Of a stretch of DNA of 47,977 nucleotides, positions 39,124-47,887 are shown one piece after another; position 1 is the first letter of the stretch, and each line of letters starts with the position of its first letter. Location of the stretch: positions 1 through 47,977 of the forward strand of contig JAFEDG010000004.1 of assembly GCA_018241745.1 (NCBI GenBank), in the 5' to 3' direction. The stretch is from Pseudomonadota bacterium. GTDB lineage: Bacteria > Pseudomonadota > Gammaproteobacteria > Burkholderiales > Casimicrobiaceae. Both the position numbers and the translations under genes were made by a program. The notes below the pieces were generated by a model. The model did no database searches, was not told the DNA's origin, and saw only the letters and a program-made list of their open reading frames with translations.

Positions 39124-39963
39124 ATGGCCCACCTCCCCGCCGAACGTTGCCTCGCCATCATCGAGTTGCTGGCGGACGGGGCGCGCGCGATGCCGCTCGG
39201 CGAAATCGCGGAACGCCTGGTGTTGCCGAAGAGCGGCGCGCACCGGATGTTGAGCACGCTCGTCGACATTGGCTGGGCGGAACGCGACCTGGACACGGGC
39301 TTCTACCGCCTGTCGATGCGGCTCGCGATCCTGGGCCAGCAGTTCTACGTCGCGACCGGCATTCCCGACATCTGCCAGCCCGTCCTCGACCGTGTCGCGC
39401 GCGAGTGCCACGAGTTCGTGCGGCTCGCGGTGGTCGACGGCCACGCGCTCGTATGGGTGGCCCATGCGCAGGGCGCGACGAGCGGCCTCATGTACCAGCC
39501 GCAACTCACGTCGAACACGGTGCCGCTGTTCGCGACGGCCAGTGGCAAGGCCTGGCTCGCCACGCTGCCGACCGAGGCCGCGTTGCAGATCGTCATGAAG
39601 AACGGGGGCCTCAAGGGCGTCGACCGCTACGGGCCCAACGCGGTGACGACGGTCGAGGGACTGATGCGCGAGCTCAAGGCCACCGCCAAGCGGGGTTACG
39701 GCCTTGCGATGAGCGAAGCGGAGTTCGGCGTCGCCGCCGTGGCGGCGGCCATCCGTGCCGACGCAGGCGGCCCCGTGCTCGGGACCGTCAGCATCGCCGG
39801 CCCGAGCGCGCGGCTGGGCGACGCGCGGATCGCCGAGCTGGGGCCGATGGTGCTGCGCGCCGCGCGCGACCTGGCGCGGCTGTGGCCATTGCGCGTAGGC
39901 ATCGCCGCGCGTCAGGATGCCGCCGATGCGGCAGGCTCGGCGCGCCGCGCCGCCTCGGCCTGA
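39124..39963 (+). CDS. IclR-family transcriptional regulator
   Basis: This 279-residue regulator has an N-terminal winged helix-turn-helix (about 24-60; PLGEIAERLVLPKSGAHRML) and a C-terminal effector-binding domain with SGKAWLATLP and YGLAMSEAEFG. IclR proteins repress or activate catabolic operons and bind short inverted repeats. The gene lies inside the plus-strand operon, and a GGAAT-type palindrome stands before the first gene, so it probably controls this operon. The effector should be the substrate or an early intermediate. Confidence 0.92.
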   Translation: MAHLPAERCLAIIELLADGARAMPLGEIAERLVLPKSGAHRMLSTLVDIGWAERDLDTGFYRLSMRLAILGQQFYVATGIPDICQPVLDRVARECHEFVRLAVVDGHALVWVAHAQGATSGLMYQPQLTSNTVPLFATASGKAWLATLPTEAALQIVMKNGGLKGVDRYGPNAVTTVEGLMRELKATAKRGYGLAMSEAEFGVAAVAAAIRADAGGPVLGTVSIAGPSARLGDARIAELGPMVLRAARDLARLWPLRVGIAARQDAADAAGSARRAASA

Positions 39964-39972
39964 GGACGGTCG

Positions 39973-41256
39973 ATGACGCGGCTGTGCCTCGGCTGCATCG
40001 CCGACGACTTTACCGGCGCCACGGACCTCGCCAACAACCTGGTGCGCGCGGGCATGCGTGTCGTGCAGACGGTGGGCGTCCCGTCCGCCGCGCCGCCGGA
40101 CGACGTCGACGCAATCGTCGTGGCGCTCAAATCGCGGACGATTGCAGCCTCCGAAGCGGTCGCCCAGTCGTTATCGGCGTTCGCCTGGCTGCAGCACCAC
40201 GGCGCACGGCAAATCTATTTCAAGTATTGCTCGACGTTCGACAGCACGCCGGCGGGCAACATCGGGCCGGTGACGGAAGCGCTGATGGACGCGATGCGCG
40301 ACCAGCCCGGCGCGTCCTTCACGATCGCCACGCCCGCGTTCCCCGACAACCAGCGTACGGTATTCAAGGGCCATTTGTTCGTCGGCGACCGGTTGCTCAA
40401 CGAGAGCGGGATGCAGCACCATCCGCTGACGCCGATGCGCGACCCGGACCTCGTCCGCGTGCTGCAGGCGCAGGTCAACGGCAAGGTCGGGCTCGTCGAC
40501 TATCGTGTCGTCGCCCAGGGCCCGGCCGCGATCGCCGCGCGCTTCGACGCGCTGCGCGCCGAAGGCGTCGCGATGGCGATCGTCGACGGGATTGCCAATG
40601 ACGACCTCTTGCGGCTCGGCCCCGCGCTGGCCGGCTTTCCGCTCGTTACCGGCGGCTCGGGCGTGGCCATCGGGCTGCCCGCGAACTTCGGGTTCGCACC
40701 GTCGGCTGCGTCGAGCGCCTTGCCGCCGGCCGCGGGCGCGCAGGCGATCGTGTCGGGGAGCTGCTCGCGCGCCACCCACCGCCAGGTGCGCGACTTTATC
40801 GACCGCGGCGGCGCGGCGCATGCGATCGATCCGCTGCAGGCCGAGTCCGCCGACGCGAGTGTCGCGGCTGCGCTCGCGTGGCACGCGCGGCAAGCGCCCG
40901 GTGCACCGGCACTGTTCTATTCGACGGCCGAACCGGATGCGGTCGGCGCGGTGCAGGCACGCTATGGCGTCGAGGCCGCCGGTGCGATGATCGAGCGCGT
41001 GCTCGCTGCAATCGCGCGCGGACTTGTGCAGCAAGGCGTGCGCCAGCTGATCGTCGCCGGCGGCGAGACCTCCGGCGCGTGCGTGCAGGCATTGGGTATC
41101 ACGCAACTCATGATCGGTCCGCAGATCGACCCGGGTGTACCGTGGTGCCATGCGTCCACCGGCGGCCCGCCTCCGGTGCCACTGCATCTCGCGCTCAAGT
41201 CCGGCAACTTCGGCACCGACGATTTCTTCACCAAGGCCTTCGCCACCCTCCCATGA
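39973..41256 (+). CDS. otnK: 3-oxo-tetronate kinase (DUF1537 family)
   Basis: This 427-residue kinase phosphorylates 3-oxo-tetronate at C4. The N-terminal substrate motif is DDFTGATD (11-18), the middle motif VSGSCSRATHRQV (near residue 260) and the ATP motif GGETSGACVQ (near 363) are all present. These are the signatures of the four-carbon acid sugar kinase family. It overlaps otnC by four bases (ATGA) and follows the regulator gene closely. With DenD, OtnI and OtnC it would form a full D-erythronate route. Confidence 0.92.
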   Translation: MTRLCLGCIADDFTGATDLANNLVRAGMRVVQTVGVPSAAPPDDVDAIVVALKSRTIAASEAVAQSLSAFAWLQHHGARQIYFKYCSTFDSTPAGNIGPVTEALMDAMRDQPGASFTIATPAFPDNQRTVFKGHLFVGDRLLNESGMQHHPLTPMRDPDLVRVLQAQVNGKVGLVDYRVVAQGPAAIAARFDALRAEGVAMAIVDGIANDDLLRLGPALAGFPLVTGGSGVAIGLPANFGFAPSAASSALPPAAGAQAIVSGSCSRATHRQVRDFIDRGGAAHAIDPLQAESADASVAAALAWHARQAPGAPALFYSTAEPDAVGAVQARYGVEAAGAMIERVLAAIARGLVQQGVRQLIVAGGETSGACVQALGITQLMIGPQIDPGVPWCHASTGGPPPVPLHLALKSGNFGTDDFFTKAFATLP

Positions 41257-41918
41257 ACGAAGCGCACGCCCGTGACGAGATCTGTCGCGTCGGCCGCAGC
41301 CTGTTCGAGCGCGGCTACGTCCACGCGACGGCCGGCAACATCAGCGTCCGGCTCGACGACGGCAGCTTCCTGATCACGCCGACGGATGCCTCGCTGGGGT
41401 TCCTGCAACCGGATCGGCTTGCGCGCGTCGACGCGTCGATGAAGCATGTCGGTGGCGACCGCCCGAGCAAGACGCTGGCCCTTCACGCGGCGCTCTACGC
41501 GGCGGTTCGCAACCGCGACGCCGGTACTGCGTGCATCATCCACACGCACAGTACTCACTGCGTCGCGCTGTCGCTGCGCGTTACCGGTGAGGAGCTGCTG
41601 CCGCCGCTCACGCCGTACTTCGTCATGAAAGTCGGCCACGTCCCGGTCGTGCCGTACGGCACGCCGGGATCGCCGGAAGCGGTGCGCCAGGCGGTTGGCG
41701 CCGTCGAGCGGTACGCGAGCCGGGGCCTCGCACTGCGCGCCGTGATGCTGGCGCGGCTCGGTCCGAACGTGTGGCACGACAGTCCGGCCCAGGCGATGGC
41801 GGTGCTCGAGGAACTGGAGGAGACGGCGAAACTCGCATGCCTGTCGCCCACCATGCCCGCGCCCCTTGCGGACGCGCACATCGAAGACTTGCGCCGCACG
41901 TTCAACGCTCGCTGGTAA
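41253..41918 (+). CDS. otnC: 3-oxo-tetronate 4-phosphate decarboxylase (class II aldolase fold)
   Basis: This 221-residue class II aldolase/adducin-type protein converts 3-oxo-tetronate 4-phosphate to dihydroxyacetone phosphate and CO2 in the known pathway. The GNISVRLDD start, IIHTHSTHC (His97, His99) and [10 protein letters not shown] end are typical of OtnC. Two usual active-site positions differ: PSKE reads PSKT (Thr74), and the NHG motif with the third zinc histidine reads RLG (Leu169), with His175 nearby. Position in the operon supports OtnC, but the metal site deserves checking. Confidence 0.82.
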   Translation: MNEAHARDEICRVGRSLFERGYVHATAGNISVRLDDGSFLITPTDASLGFLQPDRLARVDASMKHVGGDRPSKTLALHAALYAAVRNRDAGTACIIHTHSTHCVALSLRVTGEELLPPLTPYFVMKVGHVPVVPYGTPGSPEAVRQAVGAVERYASRGLALRAVMLARLGPNVWHDSPAQAMAVLEELEETAKLACLSPTMPAPLADAHIEDLRRTFNARW

Positions 41919-41923
41919 TCGCC

Positions 41924-42739
41924 ATGCCCCAGTTTGCCGCCAATCTGTCGATGCTCTACCAGGAGCACGCGTTCCTCGATCGTTTCGGCGCGGCCGCCGG
42001 AGATGGCTTCCGCGGCGTCGAGTACCTGTTTCCATACGCCTTTCCGGCGGCGAACATCGCGGAGGCCCTGGCGACCCACGGGCTGCAGCAGGTGCTGTTC
42101 AATGCGCCGCCCGGCGACTGGGAACGCGGCGAGCGCGGCATCGCGTGCCTGCCGGGACGCGACGGCGAATTCCAGGACGGCATCGGCAAGGCGCTCGCTT
42201 ACGCGCAGGCGCTGCGGTGCCCGCGCGTGCACGTGATGGCAGGCATCGTGCCTTCCGGTGTCACGCGCGAGGCGGCGCTCGCCACCTACGCGACGCGCCT
42301 GCGCTGGGCCGCGGCGGAAGCCGGCCGCCGCGACGTCGACATCCTGATGGAGCCGATCAACACGCGCGACATGCCGGGCTACCTGCTCAACCGCCAGGGT
42401 GACGCGCACGCGATCGCCGCCGACAGCGGCTTGCCCAACCTCAAGGTGCAGATGGACCTGTACCACTGCCAGATCGTCGAAGGCGATCTTGCGATGAACC
42501 TGCGTCACTGGGTGCCCGGCGGACGCGTGGGTCACGTGCAGATCGCCGGCGTGCCCGAGCGGCACGAGCCGGACGTCGGCGAGATCAACTATCCGTACCT
42601 GTTCGACGTGCTGGACGACTGCGGGTATCGCGGCTGGGTGGGATGCGAATACCGCCCACGTCGCGGCGCCGAGCCGCAGGGCACGACGCACGGACTTGGC
42701 TGGATGCACGCCTATCGCGCCGTCAGGACCGCGCGCTGA
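41924..42739 (+). CDS. otnI: 2-oxo-tetronate isomerase (hydroxypyruvate isomerase family)
   Basis: This 271-residue TIM-barrel sugar isomerase would interconvert 2-oxo- and 3-oxo-tetronate. It has [11 protein letters not shown] at the start, EYLFPY with Glu34, [14 protein letters not shown] with a metal-binding Glu, DLYHCQI, and a late GCEYRP Glu. These match the Hyi/OtnI group. It lies five bases after otnC. A true hydroxypyruvate isomerase is a less likely alternative, because no glyoxylate carboligase lies nearby. Confidence 0.9.
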   Translation: MPQFAANLSMLYQEHAFLDRFGAAAGDGFRGVEYLFPYAFPAANIAEALATHGLQQVLFNAPPGDWERGERGIACLPGRDGEFQDGIGKALAYAQALRCPRVHVMAGIVPSGVTREAALATYATRLRWAAAEAGRRDVDILMEPINTRDMPGYLLNRQGDAHAIAADSGLPNLKVQMDLYHCQIVEGDLAMNLRHWVPGGRVGHVQIAGVPERHEPDVGEINYPYLFDVLDDCGYRGWVGCEYRPRRGAEPQGTTHGLGWMHAYRAVRTAR

Positions 42740-42741
42740 CC

Positions 42742-43731
42742 ATGCGCACCGTGCGCTGGGGCATGATCGGCTGCGGCGAGGTCGCCGAGGTCAAGAGCGG
42801 TCCGGCGTTCTACAAGGCGCGCGACTCGACGCTCGTCGCCGTCATGCGTCGCAGCGGGGCACTCGCGGCCGATTTCGCCCGCCGGCACGGCGTGGCACGC
42901 TGGCACGACGACGCGGACGAGATCATCGAGGCGAGCGACATCGATGCCGTCTACATCGCCACGCGGCCGGACACGCACGCCAACTACACGTTGCGTTGCG
43001 CTGCCGCAGGCAAGGCTGTCTACGTCGAGAAGCCGATGGCGCTGCGCGTCGATGAATGCGAGGCGATGGTGTCGGCCTGCGAGGCCGCGCGCATCCCGCT
43101 GTGGGTGGCGTTCTACCGCCGGCGCCTGCCGCGTTTCGTCGCGGTCAAGGCGCGGCTCGAAGCAGGCGCGATCGGCATTCCACTGGCCGTGTCGATACGC
43201 CATTTCGTCGGCAGCGAAACGTCCGGCGGCGTCCACGCATGGCGCCGTGACGCGGGGCAGGGCGGAGGCGAATTCATCGAGGGCGCATGTCACACGTGGG
43301 ATCTCGTCGACTGGCTGGTGGGGCCGGTCGCCGACGTCGCGGCGTGCGTCGAGAACCGCGCAGGAATCTCGCCGACGGAAGAGGTCGTCGCAACGGCCTT
43401 TCGCACGGCCAGCGGCGTGGCAGGGACCGCGCTATGGGCATTCGTAGCCGGTGCCGGCGACGAGCAGTTCGAGATAGTGGGTACCGAGGGAACGCTGCGC
43501 TTCTCCGTGACGCGCCCGACTCCCATCGAGATCGCACGGCGCAACGGCGTCGAGCACATCGCCATCGCGGATCCCGAGCACGTCCAGCAACCGCTGGTTC
43601 AGGCGATCGTCGACGAGATCAACGGCACCGACGCGTGCCCGAGCACCGGCGTGACCGCGCTGCGCACCGCGCGGGTGATGGAAACAGTCATGCAGGTATT
43701 CCGTCGGCCGCCGTCCTCCACATTCGCGTAG
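42742..43731 (+). CDS. Gfo/Idh/MocA-family oxidoreductase
   Basis: This 329-residue NAD(P)-dependent sugar or polyol dehydrogenase has an N-terminal Rossmann motif GCGEVAEVKSGPAF (near residue 9), the EKPMAL loop with the conserved Lys, and a C-terminal domain with GACHTWDLVDWL. It starts two bases after otnI and ends the operon. It could feed a further acid or sugar into the tetronate route, or act on the epimer that DenD does not use. The substrate is unknown. Confidence 0.87.
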   Translation: MRTVRWGMIGCGEVAEVKSGPAFYKARDSTLVAVMRRSGALAADFARRHGVARWHDDADEIIEASDIDAVYIATRPDTHANYTLRCAAAGKAVYVEKPMALRVDECEAMVSACEAARIPLWVAFYRRRLPRFVAVKARLEAGAIGIPLAVSIRHFVGSETSGGVHAWRRDAGQGGGEFIEGACHTWDLVDWLVGPVADVAACVENRAGISPTEEVVATAFRTASGVAGTALWAFVAGAGDEQFEIVGTEGTLRFSVTRPTPIEIARRNGVEHIAIADPEHVQQPLVQAIVDEINGTDACPSTGVTALRTARVMETVMQVFRRPPSSTFA

Positions 43732-43782
43732 CGGGCCCGCTCCGGGCCAGCACGTCGAGCATGCGGTGGCTCGCCGCACGGC

Positions 43783-44337
43783 TCACGATCGGGTGCTCGT
43801 GGCTGTGATCTCAAAGTGGATCATCACGTCCGGTTCGGCCGCGCATGGCGGTGCCACGCGCGCCACCCGGAACCCGCATTTCTCGAGCAATCGCAGCGAC
43901 GCCGGGTTGCGCTGCAACGCCTGTGCACGAACCACGTGCAAGCCGATGTCGTACAGCCCATAGCGCAACGCCATCCGGACCGCGGCGGTGCCGATCGCTT
44001 GCCGCCAGCGGGCGCGAGCGACCACGACGCCCAGCTCGGCGCCCGGTTCGTTCACCGCATCGAGCAGAAGGCCGACGGTCCCCACGCTGGTCGTCTCGCC
44101 ATGCGGGACAATCGCCCAACGGATGCCCGCCTTGCGCTCGAAGAGGTCGCGATGTCGTTGCAGCCAGGCAGCGCCCGCTGCGATGGAAGCGGGGATCGGA
44201 TCACCGGCAAGGTCTGCGGACTCTGCGTCGGTGGCCCGCGCGTACCACGGCGCGATGTCCTCATCGCCTAACGACCTCAGCGTAATCGCCTCATCGCGCA
44301 GCGTCGGGATGGCCTCGGGAAAACGGAGCGGGCACAT
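43783..44337 (-). CDS. GNAT-family N-acetyltransferase (RimJ/RimL-like)
   Basis: This acetyltransferase of about 184 residues has the RimJ/RimL arrangement: LTLRSLGDEDIAPW-like start, a GTVGLLLD strand, an acetyl-CoA-binding segment GVVVARARWRQAIGTAAV and the late LRLLEKCGFRVA. It probably acetylates a protein N-terminus or small amine. I use ATG 44337; the frame opens at a TTG three codons earlier. It is convergent with the Gfo/Idh gene, and a second GNAT gene lies 20 bases upstream on the same strand. Confidence 0.8.
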   Translation of the reverse strand: MCPLRFPEAIPTLRDEAITLRSLGDEDIAPWYARATDAESADLAGDPIPASIAAGAAWLQRHRDLFERKAGIRWAIVPHGETTSVGTVGLLLDAVNEPGAELGVVVARARWRQAIGTAAVRMALRYGLYDIGLHVVRAQALQRNPASLRLLEKCGFRVARVAPPCAAEPDVMIHFEITATSTRS

Positions 44338-44357
44338 GCGCGGCAACGCGCCGCAGG

Positions 44358-44798
44358 TCAGGCGGCGCCCGACGGCGCTGCGCCATAGACGTCCGGATCG
44401 TGCCGCTCCATGAACCGGGCGGGCGCCGCGAGTGGCGAGAATCCGAATGTCCGGTAAAGATCATGCGCATCACGCGTCGCCAGCATCATCCGCCTGAGGC
44501 CCTGGACGTCTGGATGCGCGAACAGTTGCCGCAACATGCGCTTGGACACACCTTGCCGGCGGTGCTGTGGCAAGACGTAAACATCCGCCAGGTATGCGAA
44601 CGTCGCACGATCGGTGACGAGCCTGGCGAGGCCGATTTGCTTGCCATCCACCAGTGCGCCGATACACAGCGAACCTGCGATGGCTTTGTCGACGGTGTCG
44701 CGGGGGATGCCGCGCGCCCAGTAGCTGGTGGTCAGGAAGGCATGGATGGCGACCAGGTCGAACCGCGCGGTGTCGAAGGTCAGTTCAACGTTAACCAT
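44358..44798 (-). CDS. GNAT-family N-acetyltransferase
   Basis: This compact acetyltransferase has 146 residues. The core motif DVYVLPQHRRQGVSKRML carries the Q/RxxGxG/A-like acetyl-CoA loop, followed by LATRDAHDLYRTFGF. The length is normal for a single GNAT domain. The start is ATG 44798 (MVNVEL). It is next to the other GNAT gene on the same strand, and the two may be co-transcribed. The substrate is unknown; no toxin-antitoxin partner is visible. Confidence 0.82.
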   Translation of the reverse strand: MVNVELTFDTARFDLVAIHAFLTTSYWARGIPRDTVDKAIAGSLCIGALVDGKQIGLARLVTDRATFAYLADVYVLPQHRRQGVSKRMLRQLFAHPDVQGLRRMMLATRDAHDLYRTFGFSPLAAPARFMERHDPDVYGAAPSGAA

Positions 44799-44902
44799 GG
44801 CAATGTGACGATGGCAGGCGACGGATGCTGCGGAAGGTGGGGCATCGCTGCGGGACGATGCATGCGGGGCGCGCACGCTGACAGACGTACGCCCGCATTC
44901 CG

Positions 44903-45466
44903 CTAGCGTCGTTCGAGGAACCCGCGCCCCGCGAGTATGGCCGGCAATGCCTTTTCGATGCGGGCGATGCGCGTCGCTGACTGCTTGGCCCCGGAAAAGT
45001 GGAACAGGTAACTCCGCTGGCGGCCTGGCGTAAGCGCCTCGAACGCCTGCTTGTAGCGTGGGTCCTTGCGGAGGCGATCCACCAGTTCCTCCGGCATCGG
45101 CAGGTCCGATGTCTTCCTAGGCTCGACCCGCAGCCCGGCCCTCTCGACGGCGATGGCTTCCCGGACGTAGGCCTCGATCGTCGCGGCTTTCGCCGCAATG
45201 TCCCGCGCATCGGTGAACTTCATGACACGCGCGGCTTGGACCCGTCCAAGCTGAACCAGGACCTTCTCAGGGTCCTTCAGCAGGGCGCCCTGGAAGAATC
45301 CGAGCGCGAAGTACTCCTTGAAACCCTGCATGATGACGACGTTCCTGCCATCGACCGTGTACGTGGGCTTTCCCCACTTGCGCTCTTCCGTCATGCCGAG
45401 ACCGGCAAGCACCTTGCGCATTTGCGCGATCTCGCTCTTCCATTGCGCCTGATAGGCCATTTCCAT
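44903..45466 (-). CDS. YdeI/DUF1801-type protein
   Basis: This 187-residue protein combines a DUF1801-like N-terminal domain (MEMAYQAQWKSEI, RKWGKPTYTVDGRNVVIMQG) with a C-terminal YdeI/OmpD-associated helical tail (LFHFSGAKQSATRIARIEK). The ATG at 45466 is chosen because a ggaaggaag ribosome-binding site precedes it. A longer start at 45514 would overlap the upstream gene by four bases and is possible. The function of this family is not firmly established. Confidence 0.78.
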   Translation of the reverse strand: MEMAYQAQWKSEIAQMRKVLAGLGMTEERKWGKPTYTVDGRNVVIMQGFKEYFALGFFQGALLKDPEKVLVQLGRVQAARVMKFTDARDIAAKAATIEAYVREAIAVERAGLRVEPRKTSDLPMPEELVDRLRKDPRYKQAFEALTPGRQRSYLFHFSGAKQSATRIARIEKALPAILAGRGFLERR

Positions 45467-45510
45467 GCGCGAGCTTCCTTCCGGTTTTGGCGTGTCAGTT
45501 GTCGGGAACG

Positions 45511-45918
45511 TCATTTCGGTGAGCAGCGTACGTACGCCGTGAAGGATCCCCCGCGGCCCTTCACGCCAATTTGATCAGCAGCATCCACAGCGTAGTCGCT
45601 GTCATTGAGCAACGTGGTGTCGGGCCGATAGGTGCCTGGCTTGAAGCAGCCGCCCGGTCCGCAGAAAGAGACCGAGTACATGCCTTTACCGGCGGCAGCG
45701 ATGGCGAGGCCGAAATCGTCCCCACAGTCCACCTTCCAAAAGCCCGCATATGGATTCTCCGCGGTCGGCCGCAGGCTTGGCGAAGCTTGTATATTGTGAC
45801 TCGTCATGCCGGGATCGGATCCCGCGCGCACCAGCAGTTGGGTGCCAAAGTGGAAAGCGGCCGGTACCGCGATCGCCGCGCCAACGACCGCCGCCGCAAT
45901 GACGCCCCCTCGATTCAT
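45511..45918 (-). CDS. Secreted or membrane-anchored hypothetical protein
   Basis: This 135-residue protein starts with a hydrophobic segment (about 5-22) that reads as a signal peptide or anchor. The rest has four Cys residues (DCGDD, SFCGPGGCF, VRCS), suggesting disulfide bonds in the periplasm. I recognise no family. It is upstream of, and may overlap, the YdeI-type gene on the same strand. The 210 bases before it hold no gene I can support. Confidence 0.62.
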   Translation of the reverse strand: MNRGGVIAAAVVGAAIAVPAAFHFGTQLLVRAGSDPGMTSHNIQASPSLRPTAENPYAGFWKVDCGDDFGLAIAAAGKGMYSVSFCGPGGCFKPGTYRPDTTLLNDSDYAVDAADQIGVKGRGGSFTAYVRCSPK

Positions 45919-46131
45919 GACGTCGTTCCCACCATACCGGGCACACCGGTGTCGTGCATTGGACGGCACATACGAACGGTTGGCATCGCCTTTGACGCCT
46001 CGATTATCGCCAACGACAGACAGGTCTTTGGAAGTGACACCGGTACGGATAGTCTGCGCCGCGTGATCGCGACCGGTCAACGTCCAACCATGATGCGTCA
46101 TTCGCAGCGGCAGGCGGATGATCTGTGGCGC

Positions 46132-47319
46132 CTATGGCTCTGGTCCGCCGCTGTCGCCGTTGCCCCGGGGGTCCGTCATCGCTTGCGGAGCCGTTGCGCA
46201 GCTGCGCATTGGCACGTCGACGGCTGTGAGGCGATGAAAGTACACGATGCTCGCTGCGGCACGCAGCGCGCGCGTCGACAGCATGCGATCGAACATCCAA
46301 TCGCTCTGGAAGTGGTCGAAGGCGAAGCGGAGCGCGCGCTTCATGCGAAAGCGCGGGTAGGTCCGTGTGAACGCAACATGAGCATCGCCCGCATTGCCGC
46401 TCAGGAAATCCGCGATCGCGTCGCCGGCGGCGAGGCCGTGCTTGAGCGCCATGTGGATCCCGCCCGCGGTGACGGGCGACACGATTCCGGCGGCATCCCC
46501 GACGAGAAGCGCCCGGTCCGCTGCGGCCGGGTGCACGACACCGCCGCATGGAATCAGGCCGGCCCTGACCGCGACCGGCTGGCAGTGCGTCAGGTCGTGG
46601 ATGGGCCTGATCTTGGCCAACAACGCAGCGATGGTTTCGCGCGGATTGATCGCCTTCTCGTGGACACGCCGGGCGAGCCCGACCTGCAGCCCGGTCACGC
46701 CGACGACTATCCAGCCGATGTAACCTGGCGCCAAGCGCCGGTCGACGACGCAATGAAGACGATCGGGTGCGTCGAGCCCTGCGGCTGACGCGAGCGGAAA
46801 CTCGTGTTCGATGCCAAAGAGGAACGCCCGGTTGCGGCCCAGCCCGGTATATCGCGCGACAGACGAGCGCGGCCCGTCCGCCCCGACGAGAAATGCCGTG
46901 CAACCGGCGTCGCCAAGATCGAATCCGCCGTCGACGCGGCGGGCACCCTCGAAGGCGGTGCCCAACCGGAGGGTCGCGCCTGCTTCGGATGCGCGTCGCG
47001 CCAGCCAGCGCATGACGTTCCCCGTATCGGTGGCCAGGAAGTAGTAACCGGGCGCAGAGAGATCGACGTGGCGCAGATTCGGTGCATACAGCCGCACGCC
47101 TTCGATGCGCTTGGTCAGCTTGCGTGGCAGGCCGTCGAGGATCTCGAGTCGGTCGACAGCTTCCTTGACGAGAATCCCGGTGGTGTGGATCTTTTCGCCG
47201 GGATCCGATTTCCGTTCCAGCACCGTGACACGGGCGCCACGCCGCGCAAGCGCGTACGCGCAGGCAAGCCCGGCGAAACTTGCGCCGACAACGATGCAGT
47301 CCTCTCGCGGTGCCCCCAT
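46132..47319 (-). CDS. FAD-dependent oxidoreductase, geranylgeranyl-reductase-like
   Basis: This flavoprotein of 395 residues has an N-terminal dinucleotide fold (VVGASFAGLACAYAL), ERKSDPGEKIHTTG next, FLVGADG-type segment in the middle, and LLVGDAAGIVSPVTAGGIH for the FAD ribityl site. This order matches the geranylgeranyl reductase / PHBH-like group. It could reduce or hydroxylate a lipid or small molecule. The start is ATG 47319 (MGAPRED). It is divergent from the GFA-type gene, with a 220-base gap that shows nothing clear. Confidence 0.82.
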   Translation of the reverse strand: MGAPREDCIVVGASFAGLACAYALARRGARVTVLERKSDPGEKIHTTGILVKEAVDRLEILDGLPRKLTKRIEGVRLYAPNLRHVDLSAPGYYFLATDTGNVMRWLARRASEAGATLRLGTAFEGARRVDGGFDLGDAGCTAFLVGADGPRSSVARYTGLGRNRAFLFGIEHEFPLASAAGLDAPDRLHCVVDRRLAPGYIGWIVVGVTGLQVGLARRVHEKAINPRETIAALLAKIRPIHDLTHCQPVAVRAGLIPCGGVVHPAAADRALLVGDAAGIVSPVTAGGIHMALKHGLAAGDAIADFLSGNAGDAHVAFTRTYPRFRMKRALRFAFDHFQSDWMFDRMLSTRALRAAASIVYFHRLTAVDVPMRSCATAPQAMTDPRGNGDSGGPEP

Positions 47320-47539
47320 GGTTCCGTTCCGCTCCGGGTGAGGCATCCATTGCAAAGCATCGGGGAGGCAGTCCTGAGGAGGATGGCTGGCGATGCGCCG
47401 ACGAGATGGGGCACCTCCCGGGCGCCGCCCCCGCGAGGGCCCTGCGGGTGACTGGAGATGTTGTTCGACAGGCATGTGACGACACAGCGGCCGCCGCGCG
47501 TAGACTCTCTCGCTTGTCATCCGGGAACGGGGGAACGTC

Positions 47540-47887
47540 ATGCACTACGAGGGAAGCTGCCACTGCGGGCGCGTGGCATTCGACGTCGACGGCGACTTGA
47601 ATGGCGTCGTCGCCTGCAACTGCTCGATCTGCCAGCGCAAGGGTGCGCTGATGTGGTTCGTGCCGCGCGAGAGCCTGCACCTCAGGACGCCGGACGAGGC
47701 TGCCGCCACGTACACGTTCAACAAGCACCTGATCCGCCATCGCTTCTGTCCCGAATGCGGCATCCATCCGTATGGCGAAGCGAAGGATCCGCAGGGCAAG
47801 GACATGGCCGCGGTGAACGTCCGTTGCCTCGAAGGCGTGGACATCGACGCACTGCCGGTGAAGCATTACGACGGCCGGTCGCGCTAG
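47540..47887 (+). CDS. GFA/CENP-V-fold zinc protein
   Basis: This 115-residue protein has the zinc-binding cysteines of the glutathione-dependent formaldehyde-activating enzyme fold: Cys7 and Cys9 (SCHCG), Cys26, Cys28 and Cys31 (CNCSIC), and Cys70 and Cys73 (CPECG). Most members of this family are not proven formaldehyde enzymes; the fold binds glutathione adducts or related thiols. A gggggaa site precedes the ATG. Ninety bases after it the window ends, with no further gene visible. Confidence 0.85.
   Translation: MHYEGSCHCGRVAFDVDGDLNGVVACNCSICQRKGALMWFVPRESLHLRTPDEAAATYTFNKHLIRHRFCPECGIHPYGEAKDPQGKDMAAVNVRCLEGVDIDALPVKHYDGRSR

Noticed and set aside
43734..43748. GGCCCG/CGGGCC hairpin after the operon
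   Set aside because: Six-base GC stems are common in this composition, and no T-tract follows.
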